A stretch of DNA of 64,000 nt from DAOUCP01 sp034432155 (GTDB lineage Bacteria > Chloroflexota > Anaerolineae > Epilineales > Epilineaceae), in assembly GCA_034432155.1 (NCBI GenBank), contig DAOUCP010000123.1, positions 1 through 64,000 on the forward strand, read 5' to 3'. Made by a program: the position numbers and the translations under genes. The notes under the pieces are model-generated. The model had not been told where the DNA came from. It saw only the letters and a list, made by a program, of their open reading frames with translations, and made no database searches. Positions 1 to 8,759 of the stretch are shown in pieces; position 1 is the first letter of the stretch; every line of letters starts with the position of its first letter.

Positions 1-56
1 CGGACGATCCGGACCTTCTCCTCTGGCGAGAAGTTCCTCCGCCTTGGTCTAGCCAT
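1..56 (-). CDS. Transposase N-terminus (partial, runs off window)
   Basis: The first 18 codons of a protein beginning MARPRRRNFSPEEKVRIV are read on the minus strand before the window ends. This Arg-rich start followed by a helix of the form SPEEKVRIV is typical of the helix-turn-helix OrfA-type transposases (IS3-like and related families). An AGGAGG Shine-Dalgarno site (complement of 64-69) lies 7 bases before the ATG, which supports this start. The rest of the gene and its catalytic domain lie outside the window, so the IS family cannot be assigned. Confidence 0.6.
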   Translation of the reverse strand, partial: MARPRRRNFSPEEKVRIV

Positions 57-137
57 GGACGTTCCTCCTGGGTGGCTGTCACGAGTCCACAAGTCGCGAC
101 TGCCGAATGTCCAATTCCAGCCGAACCGGGACATTCC
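1..137 (-). mobile_element. End of an insertion sequence
   Basis: This stretch holds the upstream end of the element whose transposase starts at 56. The neighbouring reading frame on the same strand stops resembling a protease at about 137-141, so the IS boundary is placed there. A TGTCC...GGACA inverted pair is visible at about 109-133. No target-site duplication can be checked because the other end is outside the window. Confidence 0.5.
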
Positions 138-983
138 CATGACTCAAAGTAGCCGTTCTGGTTCGCGTCAAACAAGAGATAGAGATCGAGGTCCACGTTC
201 GGCGTGCCACGGAGCCGGACATCGAAACGGGCAGCGCGTTCGCGCACCCACAGGCGGTAACGGAAGAATCCGTCCGTCGCAATGGGCTGGTTCTCGATGA
301 CGATTGGCTCCGAGAGCCCCGCGGCGAGGGCGCGCAGGCCCGGCAGCGGGACCTGGGTGGTCAGTCGCGCCCGGGCACAGTCGGCGGCGACGAGCTGGAT
401 CTCCGCCGGCTCGAGCCGCGCCGCACTGAGCGTGGTTTGGCACGGTACTTCCCGGCTCCGCCCGGCGAAGCGGACGTTTCGCAGCATCACTTCCAGCAAC
501 CCCTCAGTGGCCGGTGCGGCCAGCCAGTCCTCGTTCACGCGGGAGCTCGTCTTGTACGTCCACCGGCCGTCCCCAAGCCAGGTGGAAGGGCTGGCGGCGA
601 GCCGCCGTAATCCGGTGGGCCCATACCAGTCGGGGTCGCTTGCGGGGCCCGGCTCCGGCTCCGGGCCGCTGAAGCGGTCGGGAGCGGCGCCCCAGAGCTG
701 GGTGTCGATGTCGGTGCGCCCTGGCTCGGAGTCCTGCCAACGAGTGCGCGACAACCAGAATGTCCCGGCAGGGGGCGCGGGAGCATCCAGGAAGAAGAAG
801 CGCCAATCGCCTGTCTCGGGCCGCCATTCCCAGTCCACGCCACCCCGCATGGCGCCGTTGTCGTACGGCGCCTCCGGGTCGCGCGCTGGCTCTCCGCCCA
901 GCGAGATCGTTCCCCGCCAGTCGTAGCGATGCCGGCAGGATGACAGTGCGGATGAGGTTCGACGGCCTTGCGCAGGCCGAAGC
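138..983 (-). pseudogene. Subtilase (S8 peptidase) C-terminal fragment, truncated at both ends
   Basis: A long open frame with no good start reads as the region after the catalytic domain of secreted subtilases. Visible landmarks are YDWRGTISLGGEP, TDIDTQLWG, a DPDWYGPTG segment, WLAAPATEGL and, near its end, NVDLDLYLLFDANQNG. These match the tail pattern of subtilases that describe a jelly-roll plus a calcium-binding-like loop. The catalytic Asp/His/Ser domain is missing. Upstream the frame hits a stop beside the palindrome at 1006-1031. Downstream the insertion sequence cuts the DLYLLFDAN repeat. It is a decayed remnant. The intact subtilase at 45.5 kb is a different architecture. Confidence 0.5.
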
Positions 984-1005
984 GGGAGATGACCTCACCC
1001 CCCGA

Positions 1006-1031
1006 CCCCCTCTCCCGGGCAGTAGAGGGGG
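1006..1031. repeat. Palindromic REP-like element
   Basis: An 8-bp perfect stem, CCCCCTCT with AGAGGGGG, encloses a 10-base loop. It is preceded by a C-rich tract CTCACCCCCCGACC. Such C-rich/G-rich palindromes are common dispersed repeats in high-GC genomes. It sits exactly between two decayed genes, at the point where the methyltransferase similarity ends and the subtilase fragment begins. Confidence 0.5.
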
Positions 1032-1040
1032 AGTTATTGA

Positions 1041-1626
1041 TGTTGCCGTCCGCATCTATCCGGTGGCCCAGGCTCTCGACCGCCCTACGGTCCCCGCACA
1101 GTTGCGGGGCCAGGCCGGTCATGCCGCTGCCGCAGAAGCTGCCGAAGACGATGTCGCCGGGGTCGGTGCAGTGCAGGATGTAGCGCATCATCGCCTTGTG
1201 GGGCACTATGGTGTGGTAGGAGTGCGCGTTGTAGATGGGGTCGTTCTTGCCCTCGGAGACGTCGGCCGCGAACGGCTCGCGAGCGCAGCCGTTAGACCCC
1301 GCCCCCGGCCCCTGTCCTGCGTGGGGCGGGGAGCCGTCCGGCAGGCCCAGCTGCGGCCGAAGCTGGCGGCGTTCCTCCTGCCACCGCGCGATGATCTCGG
1401 GCACGAAGGGGTTGGGGCACGCGGTTTAGCACGGCGGGTCGGAAAGCGCCAGGATCGCCTCGTCGTCGCCGATGGGGAAGCCCTCGATCTTGCGGAACTC
1501 CCGATCGCGCAGTCTCTTGCGCAGCCGCTCGACGTACGCGGCGCGCCCGGCATCAGGTTGGGCGGCGGTGGTTGGGGCGGGTTCTTCGGCGATCAGGCGG
1601 CGTTGACCGGGCATCGCATCATCCAC
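1041..1626 (-). pseudogene. DNA (N4/N6) methyltransferase remnant with stop in catalytic motif
   Basis: The frame starts MDDAMPGQRRLIAEEP and runs in one phase through IEGFPIGDDEAILALSDPPC, a TAA stop, then TACPNPFVPEIIARW. Intact relatives read DPPYYTACPNPF here, so the catalytic DPPY motif has become DPPC-stop. Further on the frame has DPIYNAHSYHT, VPHKAMMRYILH and the AdoMet-binding motif FCGSGMTG, normally DGFCGTGMTG. The order DPPY before FxGxG marks a beta-class enzyme. Similarity ends at about RIDADGNI, next to the palindrome, so most of the C-terminal target-recognition part is lost. It lies just downstream of an AbiEii-like toxin gene on the same strand. It cannot make an active enzyme. 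Confidence 0.75.
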
Positions 1627-1643
1627 GGCGGCAGGGACGGTTT

Positions 1644-2318
1644 CTATTCCGACGACAGGTCTTCCAGGTGCTTGCGGCCTGCTGCCAGGGCCTGTTGTTC
1701 CAGGAAGCGTTTGATCGTTGACCAGGAGGCGCGCTGGATCATCCGCGGCATGGGGGTGGCGTCGGCATCGACAAAGTAGGTCAAGGCGCGTACTGCGCTG
1801 ACGGCAAAGGTGCGAACTCTGGCATACTTCACCGCAGCCACCTCGAATAGCCGCTCAAGGGGCGTTTGCTGCAGGATGAAGTAGAGGTCAATGTAGTCCT
1901 TGCGCGTACCGCGCGCCATGACAGCAGCCAGTTTCATGGCGCCAATCTCTTCGATGGTGGCGACCGGAATGCCTTCGAGCAGCAGCGGTTCCTGCACGAG
2001 GGGATAGAGCGCCAGGCGGAAGAAGCTGAGGCCGACCTCGCGCCAATTCGCCACGAAGGTCATGTCCTTGTCAAGACCGATGGTCAAGGAAGGATCGTCG
2101 AAAGCGGCGCGCAGGATCGCCCGCTCATCGGGCCCGACTGCATCGGCGGCGTCGGAAAAAAAGTCGAGATCAACGGAAAAACGATGGCCCAGGTGCAACG
2201 CCAGGCCGGTGCCGCCAGCCAGATAGTAACGTCGGATGAAAGGCAGGGTGGCGGCAGTCTGGAAGGCCTGGCGGGTTTCAGCGGTCAACGCCTCCCAATG
2301 CGGGTTTAGAATGGCCAT
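1644..2318 (-). CDS. AbiEii/AbiGii-family nucleotidyltransferase toxin
   Basis: A 224-residue protein with the family signature near residues 35-54: GGT-x-L-A-L-H-L-GHR-x-S-x-D-L-DFF. This is the nucleotidyltransferase active site, with the two Asp residues of DLDFF as metal ligands. A later IGAMKLAAVMARGTRKDYID segment carries the conserved Lys and Asp of the family. Known members are toxins of type IV toxin-antitoxin or abortive-infection systems that modify RNA. The gene overlaps the upstream 100-residue gene by 13 bases, so the two are translated together. That small protein is a candidate antitoxin or partner. It sits between a broken methyltransferase and an IS remnant, consistent with a mobile defence patch. 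Confidence 0.85.
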   Translation of the reverse strand: MAILNPHWEALTAETRQAFQTAATLPFIRRYYLAGGTGLALHLGHRFSVDLDFFSDAADAVGPDERAILRAAFDDPSLTIGLDKDMTFVANWREVGLSFFRLALYPLVQEPLLLEGIPVATIEEIGAMKLAAVMARGTRKDYIDLYFILQQTPLERLFEVAAVKYARVRTFAVSAVRALTYFVDADATPMPRMIQRASWSTIKRFLEQQALAAGRKHLEDLSSE

Positions 2319-2608
2319 ACTTGCCTGGCCTCTCGGGCAAATGGCGAGCGGTGCCAGCAGCGCACGCCCAGGAGCTTACGCCAATAGGTGAAAGTGACGC
2401 CCGACAACAGGCGCTCGCCGCGCTGGCGGACGAACTCGCGGATGCGTTCGATGCCGTAGGAGGTTACCAGCCAGCGGATCTCTTCCCATGTGCCAAACTC
2501 TAGGGTGCGTTGGATGATCAAGTCCGCGTCCTTGTCGCGGTCCAAGTGGGCTGGATCGTATTCCTGGAAGTGTGGCCACAGGCCGTCAGGGATGCTGGCG
2601 ATGGTCAT
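2306..2608 (-). CDS. Small partner of AbiEii-like toxin (DUF6922-like)
   Basis: A 100-residue protein with the pattern LWPHFQEYDPAHLDRDKDAD, LIIQRTLEFGTWEEIRWLV and YGIERIREFVRQRG. This Leu-Trp-Pro-x-Phe start and the Gly-x-x-x-x-x-x-Trp-Leu core are characteristic of a small helical family, as I recall DUF6922, that is often encoded directly upstream of nucleotidyltransferase toxins. Its stop overlaps the toxin start. A role as antitoxin or specificity partner is inferred from this arrangement only. No DNA-binding motif is obvious. Confidence 0.7.
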   Translation of the reverse strand: MTIASIPDGLWPHFQEYDPAHLDRDKDADLIIQRTLEFGTWEEIRWLVTSYGIERIREFVRQRGERLLSGVTFTYWRKLLGVRCWHRSPFAREARQVWPF

Positions 2609-2673
2609 GCCTGGTCAGTGTATGCTCATCGGATGCCAGCAAGGATGTTCGCACGAAGATGATAGCGCTGATC

Positions 2674-3012
2674 TGAACTGCCCAAAAGAACAGCGGACGC
2701 TGCCGCCCTGCCGGTAGCGGAGGGTGTAGTCGGTCGGTTGGTGTGCACTCTGCCTATCCAAGGGAAGTCAACGGGAACGAAAATCGAAGATCTTGGACCG
2801 CCGAGCAGAAGCCGGCGATTGTCCACGAGGCACGTGCCGGTCAGTCCTCCGTGAGCGAAGTCTGCCGCCGCCACGGCATCCGCGTGGGAATGTTCTACGC
2901 GTGGGAGAAACAGGCGCGCCGAGGGACCTCGGAGGCCCTCCGGCGGCGCTCGCCCGTGCGGCCGGGTGGAGGGCGCCAGAAGGCCGTTGACGCGGGGCTG
3001 GCCGGGGTGTAA
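2674..3012 (+). pseudogene. IS3-type OrfA remnant with element end
   Basis: A terminal-like sequence TGAACTGCCCAAAAGAAC near 2676 precedes an 89-residue frame (GTG at 2743) containing RRSWTAEQKPAIVHEA, SVSEVCRRHGIRVGMFYAWE and KQARRGTSEALRR. This is the helix-turn-helix half of an IS3-family OrfA transposase. The frame stops at 3012 and no OrfB (DDE) part follows, only the RHS region. It is therefore a truncated, inactive copy. It lies between the toxin pair and the RHS locus. Confidence 0.65.
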
Positions 3013-3248
3013 GCTGGCGCCCGTCGGACGCAACCTTTTGTCCGTCACGGGGCCACGGCGCAAGCGGCAGGCTGCGCGAACGCTCTGATCCTCGTGGCTG
3101 GGGCGCTCGCCGAGTGGCCGCACGCCGTTGCTGAACCTCGCTACCGACCGGGTGGACGGCGTCGCCGAGGCACGGCCTCTCGCCTGCGGGCGCTGCTCTG
3201 CGCGAAGCCGGCGCCCGCCAACGGGCGCCCGATGCAAGGAGGTGACGC

Positions 3249-3716
3249 ATGTCGTCCGCGCGGCCGCACCGATCGCAGCGTCGATCGGCCCGTCTGACTC
3301 GGGTGGCGATCGGCTTCTGCCTCATGGCGCTGCTCGCCGGCGCCGGCCTTGCCTTCGCCAAGCTTTCCGCCGCTGACCTGGCCTCACGGCCGCCCCTGGG
3401 CGGACGGGACCAGGCCTCGGCCGAAGCGCTGCCGAGCGTCGAAGGCACCGGAGCCGGCCGCTCGGGCGCCGGCGGCCTGGTCGAGCAGGCCGATCGCCCC
3501 CTGACCCAGACGGTGCGCTACGAGTACGATCCGGCCGGGCGCCTTGCCGCCGTCGACCTTGGCGGCGGAACGGGCCTCGTCTACGCCTACGATGCCGGGG
3601 GCAACCTGCTGAGGCGCGAGGTCTTCGGCGCCCCTGCGCCGAGCGCCACGCCGACTAGGCAGCCGCCGGGCATCGCCGCGCGCATCTACCTACCCGACCT
3701 GGCCAGAAACAAGTAG
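3249..3716 (+). CDS. Small secreted YD-repeat protein with Tyr-Leu-Pro tail
   Basis: A 155-residue protein with an Arg-rich N-terminus and a hydrophobic segment (about residues 16-38) that fits a signal peptide or anchor. Residues 95-130 hold one and a half RHS/YD repeats: VRYEYDPAGRLAAVDL and LVYAYDAGGNLLRRE. A short Pro/Thr spacer then leads to the end ARIYLPDLARNK, the Tyr-Leu-Pro tail seen on several secreted proteins here. An AAGGAGGTGA Shine-Dalgarno site sits just before the ATG. It ends 11 bases before the large RHS gene and is probably co-transcribed with it. It may be a satellite of that RHS protein, but a function cannot be assigned. Confidence 0.75.
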   Translation: MSSARPHRSQRRSARLTRVAIGFCLMALLAGAGLAFAKLSAADLASRPPLGGRDQASAEALPSVEGTGAGRSGAGGLVEQADRPLTQTVRYEYDPAGRLAAVDLGGGTGLVYAYDAGGNLLRREVFGAPAPSATPTRQPPGIAARIYLPDLARNK

Positions 3717-3727
3717 GGGAGAGCGAC

Positions 3728-5608
3728 GTGAGCACACCGCAGATTCGGATCCCGGATACGTGTCGGTCGCGCCGCTCGGCGCGTGTCCTTTCCCTAGGCG
3801 TCTCGGTCGTCCTCGCCATCGTCGTCATGGCCGAAAGCGCCGTGGCTGCGCCCCACTCGTCGACCATCGACAAGTGCGGCTGGCTGATCGAGAAAGCTGC
3901 CGCCGAGCGCTCGACGGCCGCCGGAAAGACGATCACCTACCACGTTTGGGTCACTCGCACCGGCGGTCTGGTGCGGGGCGGACGATTGCAGGACTTCCGC
4001 GGCGAGGGCACCGCCAGCTACGGCACCGTACATCAGGGGACGGTGGCCGCCGGCGGCGGTCGCGCCGCGACCACCACCTTCGATCTGGGGCCGCTCGGCA
4101 CGGGCGATCGGGTTGAGATCATCTACGATGTCAACGTCGCGAGCAGCCTCAGCCGGCCCGGCCAGTGCATCACGAACTACGTGCAGCTGGACTTGCAAGG
4201 CTGCCACGTCTCTCTGGACCACGTGATCTGCACCGGCCCGCCGAACGATACGAAGGGCGCGAGCCCTGCCGCGCAGACGGTCAGCGAGCCGATCAACGCC
4301 GCCACGGGCGAGTACTTCACCATCCCGACGTGCGACCTCTTCCTCGGCGGACCGTTGGGCGTCGGCTTCAGCCGCTACTACGCCTCCGGGCTAGCCGAGG
4401 AAGGCGTGGCCACGAGCGCTCTGGGCGCCAACTGGCGGCACAACTACGAAATGGAGCTTGCAGCCAGCAGAATGATTCTGCGGACGTTCGTGTCGCCGTC
4501 TGGCCGCGTCGTTCCATTCGTCACGCTCTTCCTTGGCGACGAGCAAGGTTGGTCGCGCAACGCGCGTCAGGAACCGGTGCCGTACGAGCTGAAGCAGGAC
4601 GGGGGCGGGAACTTCTGGCTGCTGGATCCGCTGCGGCAGACCGTCATGCGGTTCGACGAGGCCGGGCAGCTGCAGGAGCTGCAGGATCGCAACCACAACC
4701 GTCTTACGTTCCACCGCGACCGCCAAAGCGGGCGGCTCGAAGAGGTGACGGACGGCCTCGGACGGACTCTCGCCTACGCCTACACCGGCGACCGGCTATC
4801 GCAGGTCACGGACGGGAGCCGACAGGTAACTCTCGCCTACGACGCCACCGGCGCCCTCGCCAGCGCGACCAACGTCCTGGGTGGGGTGACCGCCTACACC
4901 TACGACATGCGCCGCGGCGAAGGGCCGCTGATGACGGCGCGGACCTTGCCGCGGGGCAACGTTCCCTTTCGCCAGGCGTACGATGTGGCCGGCCGCGCGG
5001 TACGCCAGGCGGATGCCGGCGACAACGCGACCGTCATCGAGCACGCCACTCCGGCCGAGGGTCAGACGCGGGTCACCGACCCGACGGGCGGCGTGCGCAC
5101 GTTCACGCACGTCGACGGGCGCCTGTGCACCGCCATCGAGGACCCCCCCGGCAACACCACGACCCTGCGTTACGACGACCGCGCGCTTGGTCGCAATCAC
5201 CGACCGCCTGGGCGATACGACCTCGGTGACGTACTACGAGCCGTCCGGACATCTCGCCACCTACACCGACGCGCTCGGTCACACCATCCGCTATTCGTAT
5301 GCGGCGCGGGAGCAGACCTTTGTAAGCGGAGAGCGGGCACGCGACACCGTTGTCTTCGCCCTGCCCAGCCTGGTCGGCATCACCTATCCCGACGATACGA
5401 GCGAGTCCTTCACCTACGACGAGCGGGGCAACGTGCTCGCCTATCGCGATCGCGCCGGTGGCGAGTGGACGCACACCTACAACGATCGCGGGCAGCCCCT
5501 GACGGCCACGACGCCCACCGGTGGGACCACCCGCTTTTCCTACCACGCCGATGCGACCGTCGCCAGCCGCACCGACGACGATACGGGCGTCACCACCTAC
5601 GGCTATGA
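3728..5608 (+). CDS. RHS repeat protein, N-terminal fragment (frameshifted)
   Basis: A GTG start at 3728 follows a GGGGAGAG ribosome site. The product begins with a signal peptide (about residues 18-38), then a beta-sandwich region ending near residue 170, then a DUF6531-like RHS entry segment around residues 185-235 with PINAATGEYF and LGGPLGVGFSRYY. YD repeats follow, for example LTFHRDRQSGRLEEVTDGLG. Meaningful RHS sequence continues only to about 5184 (TTTLRYDD). After that the frame reads nonsense to the stop at 5608, while the true continuation lies in the next frame. The intact protein would run 3728-8239, about 1500 residues, as a wall-spanning RHS shell protein. Confidence 0.75.
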   Translation: MSTPQIRIPDTCRSRRSARVLSLGVSVVLAIVVMAESAVAAPHSSTIDKCGWLIEKAAAERSTAAGKTITYHVWVTRTGGLVRGGRLQDFRGEGTASYGTVHQGTVAAGGGRAATTTFDLGPLGTGDRVEIIYDVNVASSLSRPGQCITNYVQLDLQGCHVSLDHVICTGPPNDTKGASPAAQTVSEPINAATGEYFTIPTCDLFLGGPLGVGFSRYYASGLAEEGVATSALGANWRHNYEMELAASRMILRTFVSPSGRVVPFVTLFLGDEQGWSRNARQEPVPYELKQDGGGNFWLLDPLRQTVMRFDEAGQLQELQDRNHNRLTFHRDRQSGRLEEVTDGLGRTLAYAYTGDRLSQVTDGSRQVTLAYDATGALASATNVLGGVTAYTYDMRRGEGPLMTARTLPRGNVPFRQAYDVAGRAVRQADAGDNATVIEHATPAEGQTRVTDPTGGVRTFTHVDGRLCTAIEDPPGNTTTLRYDDRALGRNHRPPGRYDLGDVLRAVRTSRHLHRRARSHHPLFVCGAGADLCKRRAGTRHRCLRPAQPGRHHLSRRYERVLHLRRAGQRARLSRSRRWRVDAHLQRSRAAPDGHDAHRWDHPLFLPRRCDRRQPHRRRYGRHHLRL

Positions 5609-5759
5609 CGCCCACCGCCGCCTCGCCTCGATCACCCGCCCCGACGGCAGCACGGCGCGGTTCGAGCACGACGCCGGCGACCGCCTGGTGGCCGTCACGG
5701 ACCCGCTGGGGGGACGACCCGGTTCGCTTACGACGCCAGCGGGAACCTCGTCGCCCTGA
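4983..5759 (+). CDS. RHS repeat protein, middle fragment (frameshifted)
   Basis: Only the part from about 5186 is meaningful: RLVAITDRLGDTTSVTYY, then YD repeats such as SFTYDERGNVLAYRDRAG and TTYGYDAHRRLASITRPDG. Entry into this frame needs one extra base near 5184-5190 (CGCGCGC tract). Exit occurs at a six-G run at 5708-5713. One more G there would restore GTTRFAYDASGNL in the frame of the first and third fragments. The two shifts cancel, so the outer parts share one phase. The start codon is not real; this is the middle of the same gene. Confidence 0.6.
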   Translation: MWPAARYARRMPATTRPSSSTPLRPRVRRGSPTRRAACARSRTSTGACAPPSRTPPATPRPCVTTTARLVAITDRLGDTTSVTYYEPSGHLATYTDALGHTIRYSYAAREQTFVSGERARDTVVFALPSLVGITYPDDTSESFTYDERGNVLAYRDRAGGEWTHTYNDRGQPLTATTPTGGTTRFSYHADATVASRTDDDTGVTTYGYDAHRRLASITRPDGSTARFEHDAGDRLVAVTDPLGGRPGSLTTPAGTSSP

Positions 5760-5800
5760 CCGACCCCCTGGCCGCGACCGCTGGCGCTGCCTACGACGCG

Positions 5801-8239
5801 ATGGACCGGCTCACCGGCGCCACGGATGCCACCCGCGCCGCGACAAGCTACACCTATGACGCCGCCGGTCGACTGGCCGCGGTCACCGACCGCAACGGGA
5901 ACACGCTCCGCCTGGCCTACGACGCGCGTGGCTGGCTGCGCGCACTCACCGACGGCAGCGGAGGCACCTGGGCCATCGGCCGCGACGCCGAGGGCGTGCT
6001 GACGGGCATCACCTCGCCGCTGGGGTTTCATCTCGCCATCGAGAGCGACGCCCTGGGCCACCCGACGGCCGTCACCGACCCCGCCGGCGGTGTCATGCGC
6101 CTGACCTACGACGCGATGGGCCGGCTCACCGGCCGGACCGACCGAGCGGAACGCCACACGAGCTACACATACGATGCCGCGGGGCGGCTGGCGGCGGTGA
6201 CGGTTCCCGGTCTGGGCACGGCCACATACACCCGCAACGGCATGGGTCGACTGACCTCGATCGGCGATCTGCGCGGCCAGGTTGGGCGGGCGACCTTGAC
6301 GAACATGGGTCGCCTGCAGAGCCACCGCGACCCTCTGGGCAACGAGTGGGGCCACGACCTGGACGCCAACGGACGCCTCGGCGAGCTCCACTATCCCGAC
6401 GGGACGTCCACCACCATCACCTACGACGCGGCGGACCGGATCGTGGGCCTGGCCAGCTCCGGTGGCCAAACGTTGCGCTACGTCTACGATGCGGCGGGCC
6501 GCCTCGTGTCGACGGATGGCCTGGACCTCGCCTACGATCTGCGGGGGGATGTCGTCGAGAGCCGGGAACCGGTCGGCGGGGCCGAGGCGCGCCTTCGGGC
6601 GACGTACGATGCCGGCCGACGGCTCGCGTCGCTCGACTACGACGGTCGGACGACGGTGCATTATGAGTATGACACTCGGAACCTGCCGCTGCGCGTGTCC
6701 GACGAAGCATCGGGGGCCTGGCTGCGCTTCGGCTACGATGCCGACGGGCGGCTGGTCGAGATCCTGCGCTCGAACGGCGTGTTGACCGGCATCACGCACG
6801 ACGCGGTCGGTCGGGTGACAGGATTGCGCGATACGCTCGACGGTCGGCTTGTGGCCGATCAGCAAGTCACCCTCGACGCCGAGGGCAGCCCCACTCTCGA
6901 GTCGCGAAGCCTGCCGTTGCTACCTGCGATCACCGAGCAGATCGCCTTCACCGCCACCTTCGACGCGGCGAGCCGGCCGAGCTCGACGGGCTGCGCCTCC
7001 GACGCCCGCGGACGGCAGACGAGCACGCCCCGGGGCACGCTCAGCTATGACGACTTCGATCGCACCATCGGCATCGAGGCTGGGCGCGCCGTCGTGGCGC
7101 TCGCGTACAACGGTTTGGGCATGCTGTGGCGGCGCGCTGCGGACGGCGTCGTCACGTCCTACGTCCGCAGCTATGCCCTGCCGGGCTTCCCGGTCGTCGC
7201 CGAGTCGGCGGCGGGGTCCTACACGCGTTTGTACGTTCGGGCGCCCGACGGCTCGCTGCTCTATAGCATCGATCCGAACACGAAGGACGTTTCCTTCTAC
7301 CACTTCGATCGGGTCGGCTCGACGCTGTTCCTGACCGACCGCGCCGGCGAGGTCACCGACGCCTACGCCTACGAGCCATACGGCCTGCCGCTGGGGCACA
7401 CGGGCACGAGCGACCAGCCGTTCACCTTCATCGGCCGCCACGGCGTGCGGTTCGAGCCGGTTGGCGGCTTCTATCAGATGGGGGCGCGCCTGTACGATCC
7501 GCAGGCGGCGCGCTTCACCACCCGCGACGCCGTCTGGCCGGTCCCGCGCGACCCGCGCCGGCTGAACCCCTACGCCTATGCCCACCAGAACCCGCTGCGG
7601 TTCATCGACCGGGCCGGAGCGCAGGCCGAGGTCCCGCCGGACTGGACGCTGGAAGCGGATCCCTCCTTATTGGAGGTGTTAGATCCGCTGATCGAACCGT
7701 TCTTTCCCGGCGTTATGGAGACTCAGATGCTCCTCGTCGCGTTGCCGGGACTATCCCTTTTCGAGATGTACTCTGGCCCGCTCTCCGGCGTGGGCTCGAG
7801 CGAGGCGAGCTGGCCGGCCGGATCGCTGGGTAGCCCGATCGGGGGCGACTCCTGGCGCGTCTCGATGTTGAACCCGCCGCCGGCCTGGCAGCCGTGGGCC
7901 AACGCATTCCCGTTCGCGGGTGGTGACTACGGCCTCCATGCCGGTACGGCGCGCCAATCGCCGAGCAAGGCCGACGGTGTCTGGCCGAGATCGCTGCTGC
8001 CCGATGACTGGGGCTGGAACTCGACCGACCCCTTCTCGTCGCTCGGCGGATTCCGGGCGGACGATTGGAGCGGTTCTTGGGGTGATGCCTGGAGCTTACC
8101 CAGCAGGCCATTCGCCGGCCCGACGGCGGGCGGGGAGCCGTTGTGGCCAGATCTCGGCAAGTTCAACACCGGGCCCTGGCCAACGGCTGCCTTAGCGCCG
8201 ATGCAATTGCGCCGTGGGGCAGTTGACACAAGCTGGTAA
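5801..8239 (+). CDS. RHS repeat protein, C-terminal fragment with core domain and variable tip
   Basis: The frame actually opens at about 5714 and continues the YD repeats (for example SYTYDAAGRLAAVTDRNG) to 7,300. The RHS-associated core domain follows at about 7370-7610: DAYAYEPYGLPLGH, FTFIGRHGVRFEP, GFYQMGARLYDPQAARF and LNPYAYAHQNPLRFID. In RHS systems this core closes the shell, and the sequence after it is the variable effector tip. Here the tip is about 208 residues, Trp/Gly/Ser/Pro-rich, with no toxin fold I recognise. No small immunity-like gene follows; the next gene is a heliorhodopsin 520 bases away. The first codon given is an internal Met. Confidence 0.75.
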   Translation: MDRLTGATDATRAATSYTYDAAGRLAAVTDRNGNTLRLAYDARGWLRALTDGSGGTWAIGRDAEGVLTGITSPLGFHLAIESDALGHPTAVTDPAGGVMRLTYDAMGRLTGRTDRAERHTSYTYDAAGRLAAVTVPGLGTATYTRNGMGRLTSIGDLRGQVGRATLTNMGRLQSHRDPLGNEWGHDLDANGRLGELHYPDGTSTTITYDAADRIVGLASSGGQTLRYVYDAAGRLVSTDGLDLAYDLRGDVVESREPVGGAEARLRATYDAGRRLASLDYDGRTTVHYEYDTRNLPLRVSDEASGAWLRFGYDADGRLVEILRSNGVLTGITHDAVGRVTGLRDTLDGRLVADQQVTLDAEGSPTLESRSLPLLPAITEQIAFTATFDAASRPSSTGCASDARGRQTSTPRGTLSYDDFDRTIGIEAGRAVVALAYNGLGMLWRRAADGVVTSYVRSYALPGFPVVAESAAGSYTRLYVRAPDGSLLYSIDPNTKDVSFYHFDRVGSTLFLTDRAGEVTDAYAYEPYGLPLGHTGTSDQPFTFIGRHGVRFEPVGGFYQMGARLYDPQAARFTTRDAVWPVPRDPRRLNPYAYAHQNPLRFIDRAGAQAEVPPDWTLEADPSLLEVLDPLIEPFFPGVMETQMLLVALPGLSLFEMYSGPLSGVGSSEASWPAGSLGSPIGGDSWRVSMLNPPPAWQPWANAFPFAGGDYGLHAGTARQSPSKADGVWPRSLLPDDWGWNSTDPFSSLGGFRADDWSGSWGDAWSLPSRPFAGPTAGGEPLWPDLGKFNTGPWPTAALAPMQLRRGAVDTSW

Positions 8240-8759
8240 GTGCCGCCGGCGATGAAGCCGGTCCTGTCGTTCGTCGTGCTGGAGAGCAAGCTGGATTGGC
8301 AATAGTTCGGGCAGCCGATCGCAGGGCGGCTTCCCGTCAACGCAAGATCGTGGCCCAGCAGCGAGCTCGTCTGGGAGTACCGCGGGGGCCGATGAACGCG
8401 TGCGCCGCTAAGGTTCGGAAAGGACGACTCGTAGGCCACTGGCGCGCGTCGCGGCCTCGGGGGCAAGAGGCTGCTGCACAAGATCCTCGCGCTGGCCGAG
8501 GCGACTCTGCTGGGCGCCGAGGTGAGCGCTCTTCCCGGTTAGGCGGACCGTTGCGAGCACGTGGTACGCTGCACCGAGGGAATGGATCGCGCCCGCGGCG
8601 GCCCGCCGTCCCTTGACGCCTCGGCGAACCTGGTCTACGCTACCGACGGTCCGGCGCTGGCGTTCCGATGCTGGACCAACCGACAGCGTCATCGTCCGGC
8701 CCAAGCCGTCTTATCAGCGCTTGTCCGCGATTCACTTTCTCCGTCAGGAGTTGCGAGCC
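8240..8759. other. Gene-free stretch between RHS and heliorhodopsin
   Basis: About 520 bases with no convincing coding frame on either strand. A short frame near 8440-8540 reads GGKRLLHKILALAEATLLGA, which may be debris of a lost gene. I see no tRNA, palindrome or strong promoter. An RHS immunity gene would be expected here if one existed, and none is visible. Confidence 0.5.

Noticed and set aside
760..1779. 339-codon plus-strand frame
   Set aside because: It lies opposite the broken methyltransferase and subtilase fragments and has no protein-like features.
5603..6865. 420-codon open frame on the minus strand
   Set aside because: It lies opposite RHS repeats and its sequence is a repeated echo of them.
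8613..8759. N-terminal extension of the heliorhodopsin
   Set aside because: The extension has no hydrophobic pattern and the ATG at 8760 has a ribosome site and fits family length.
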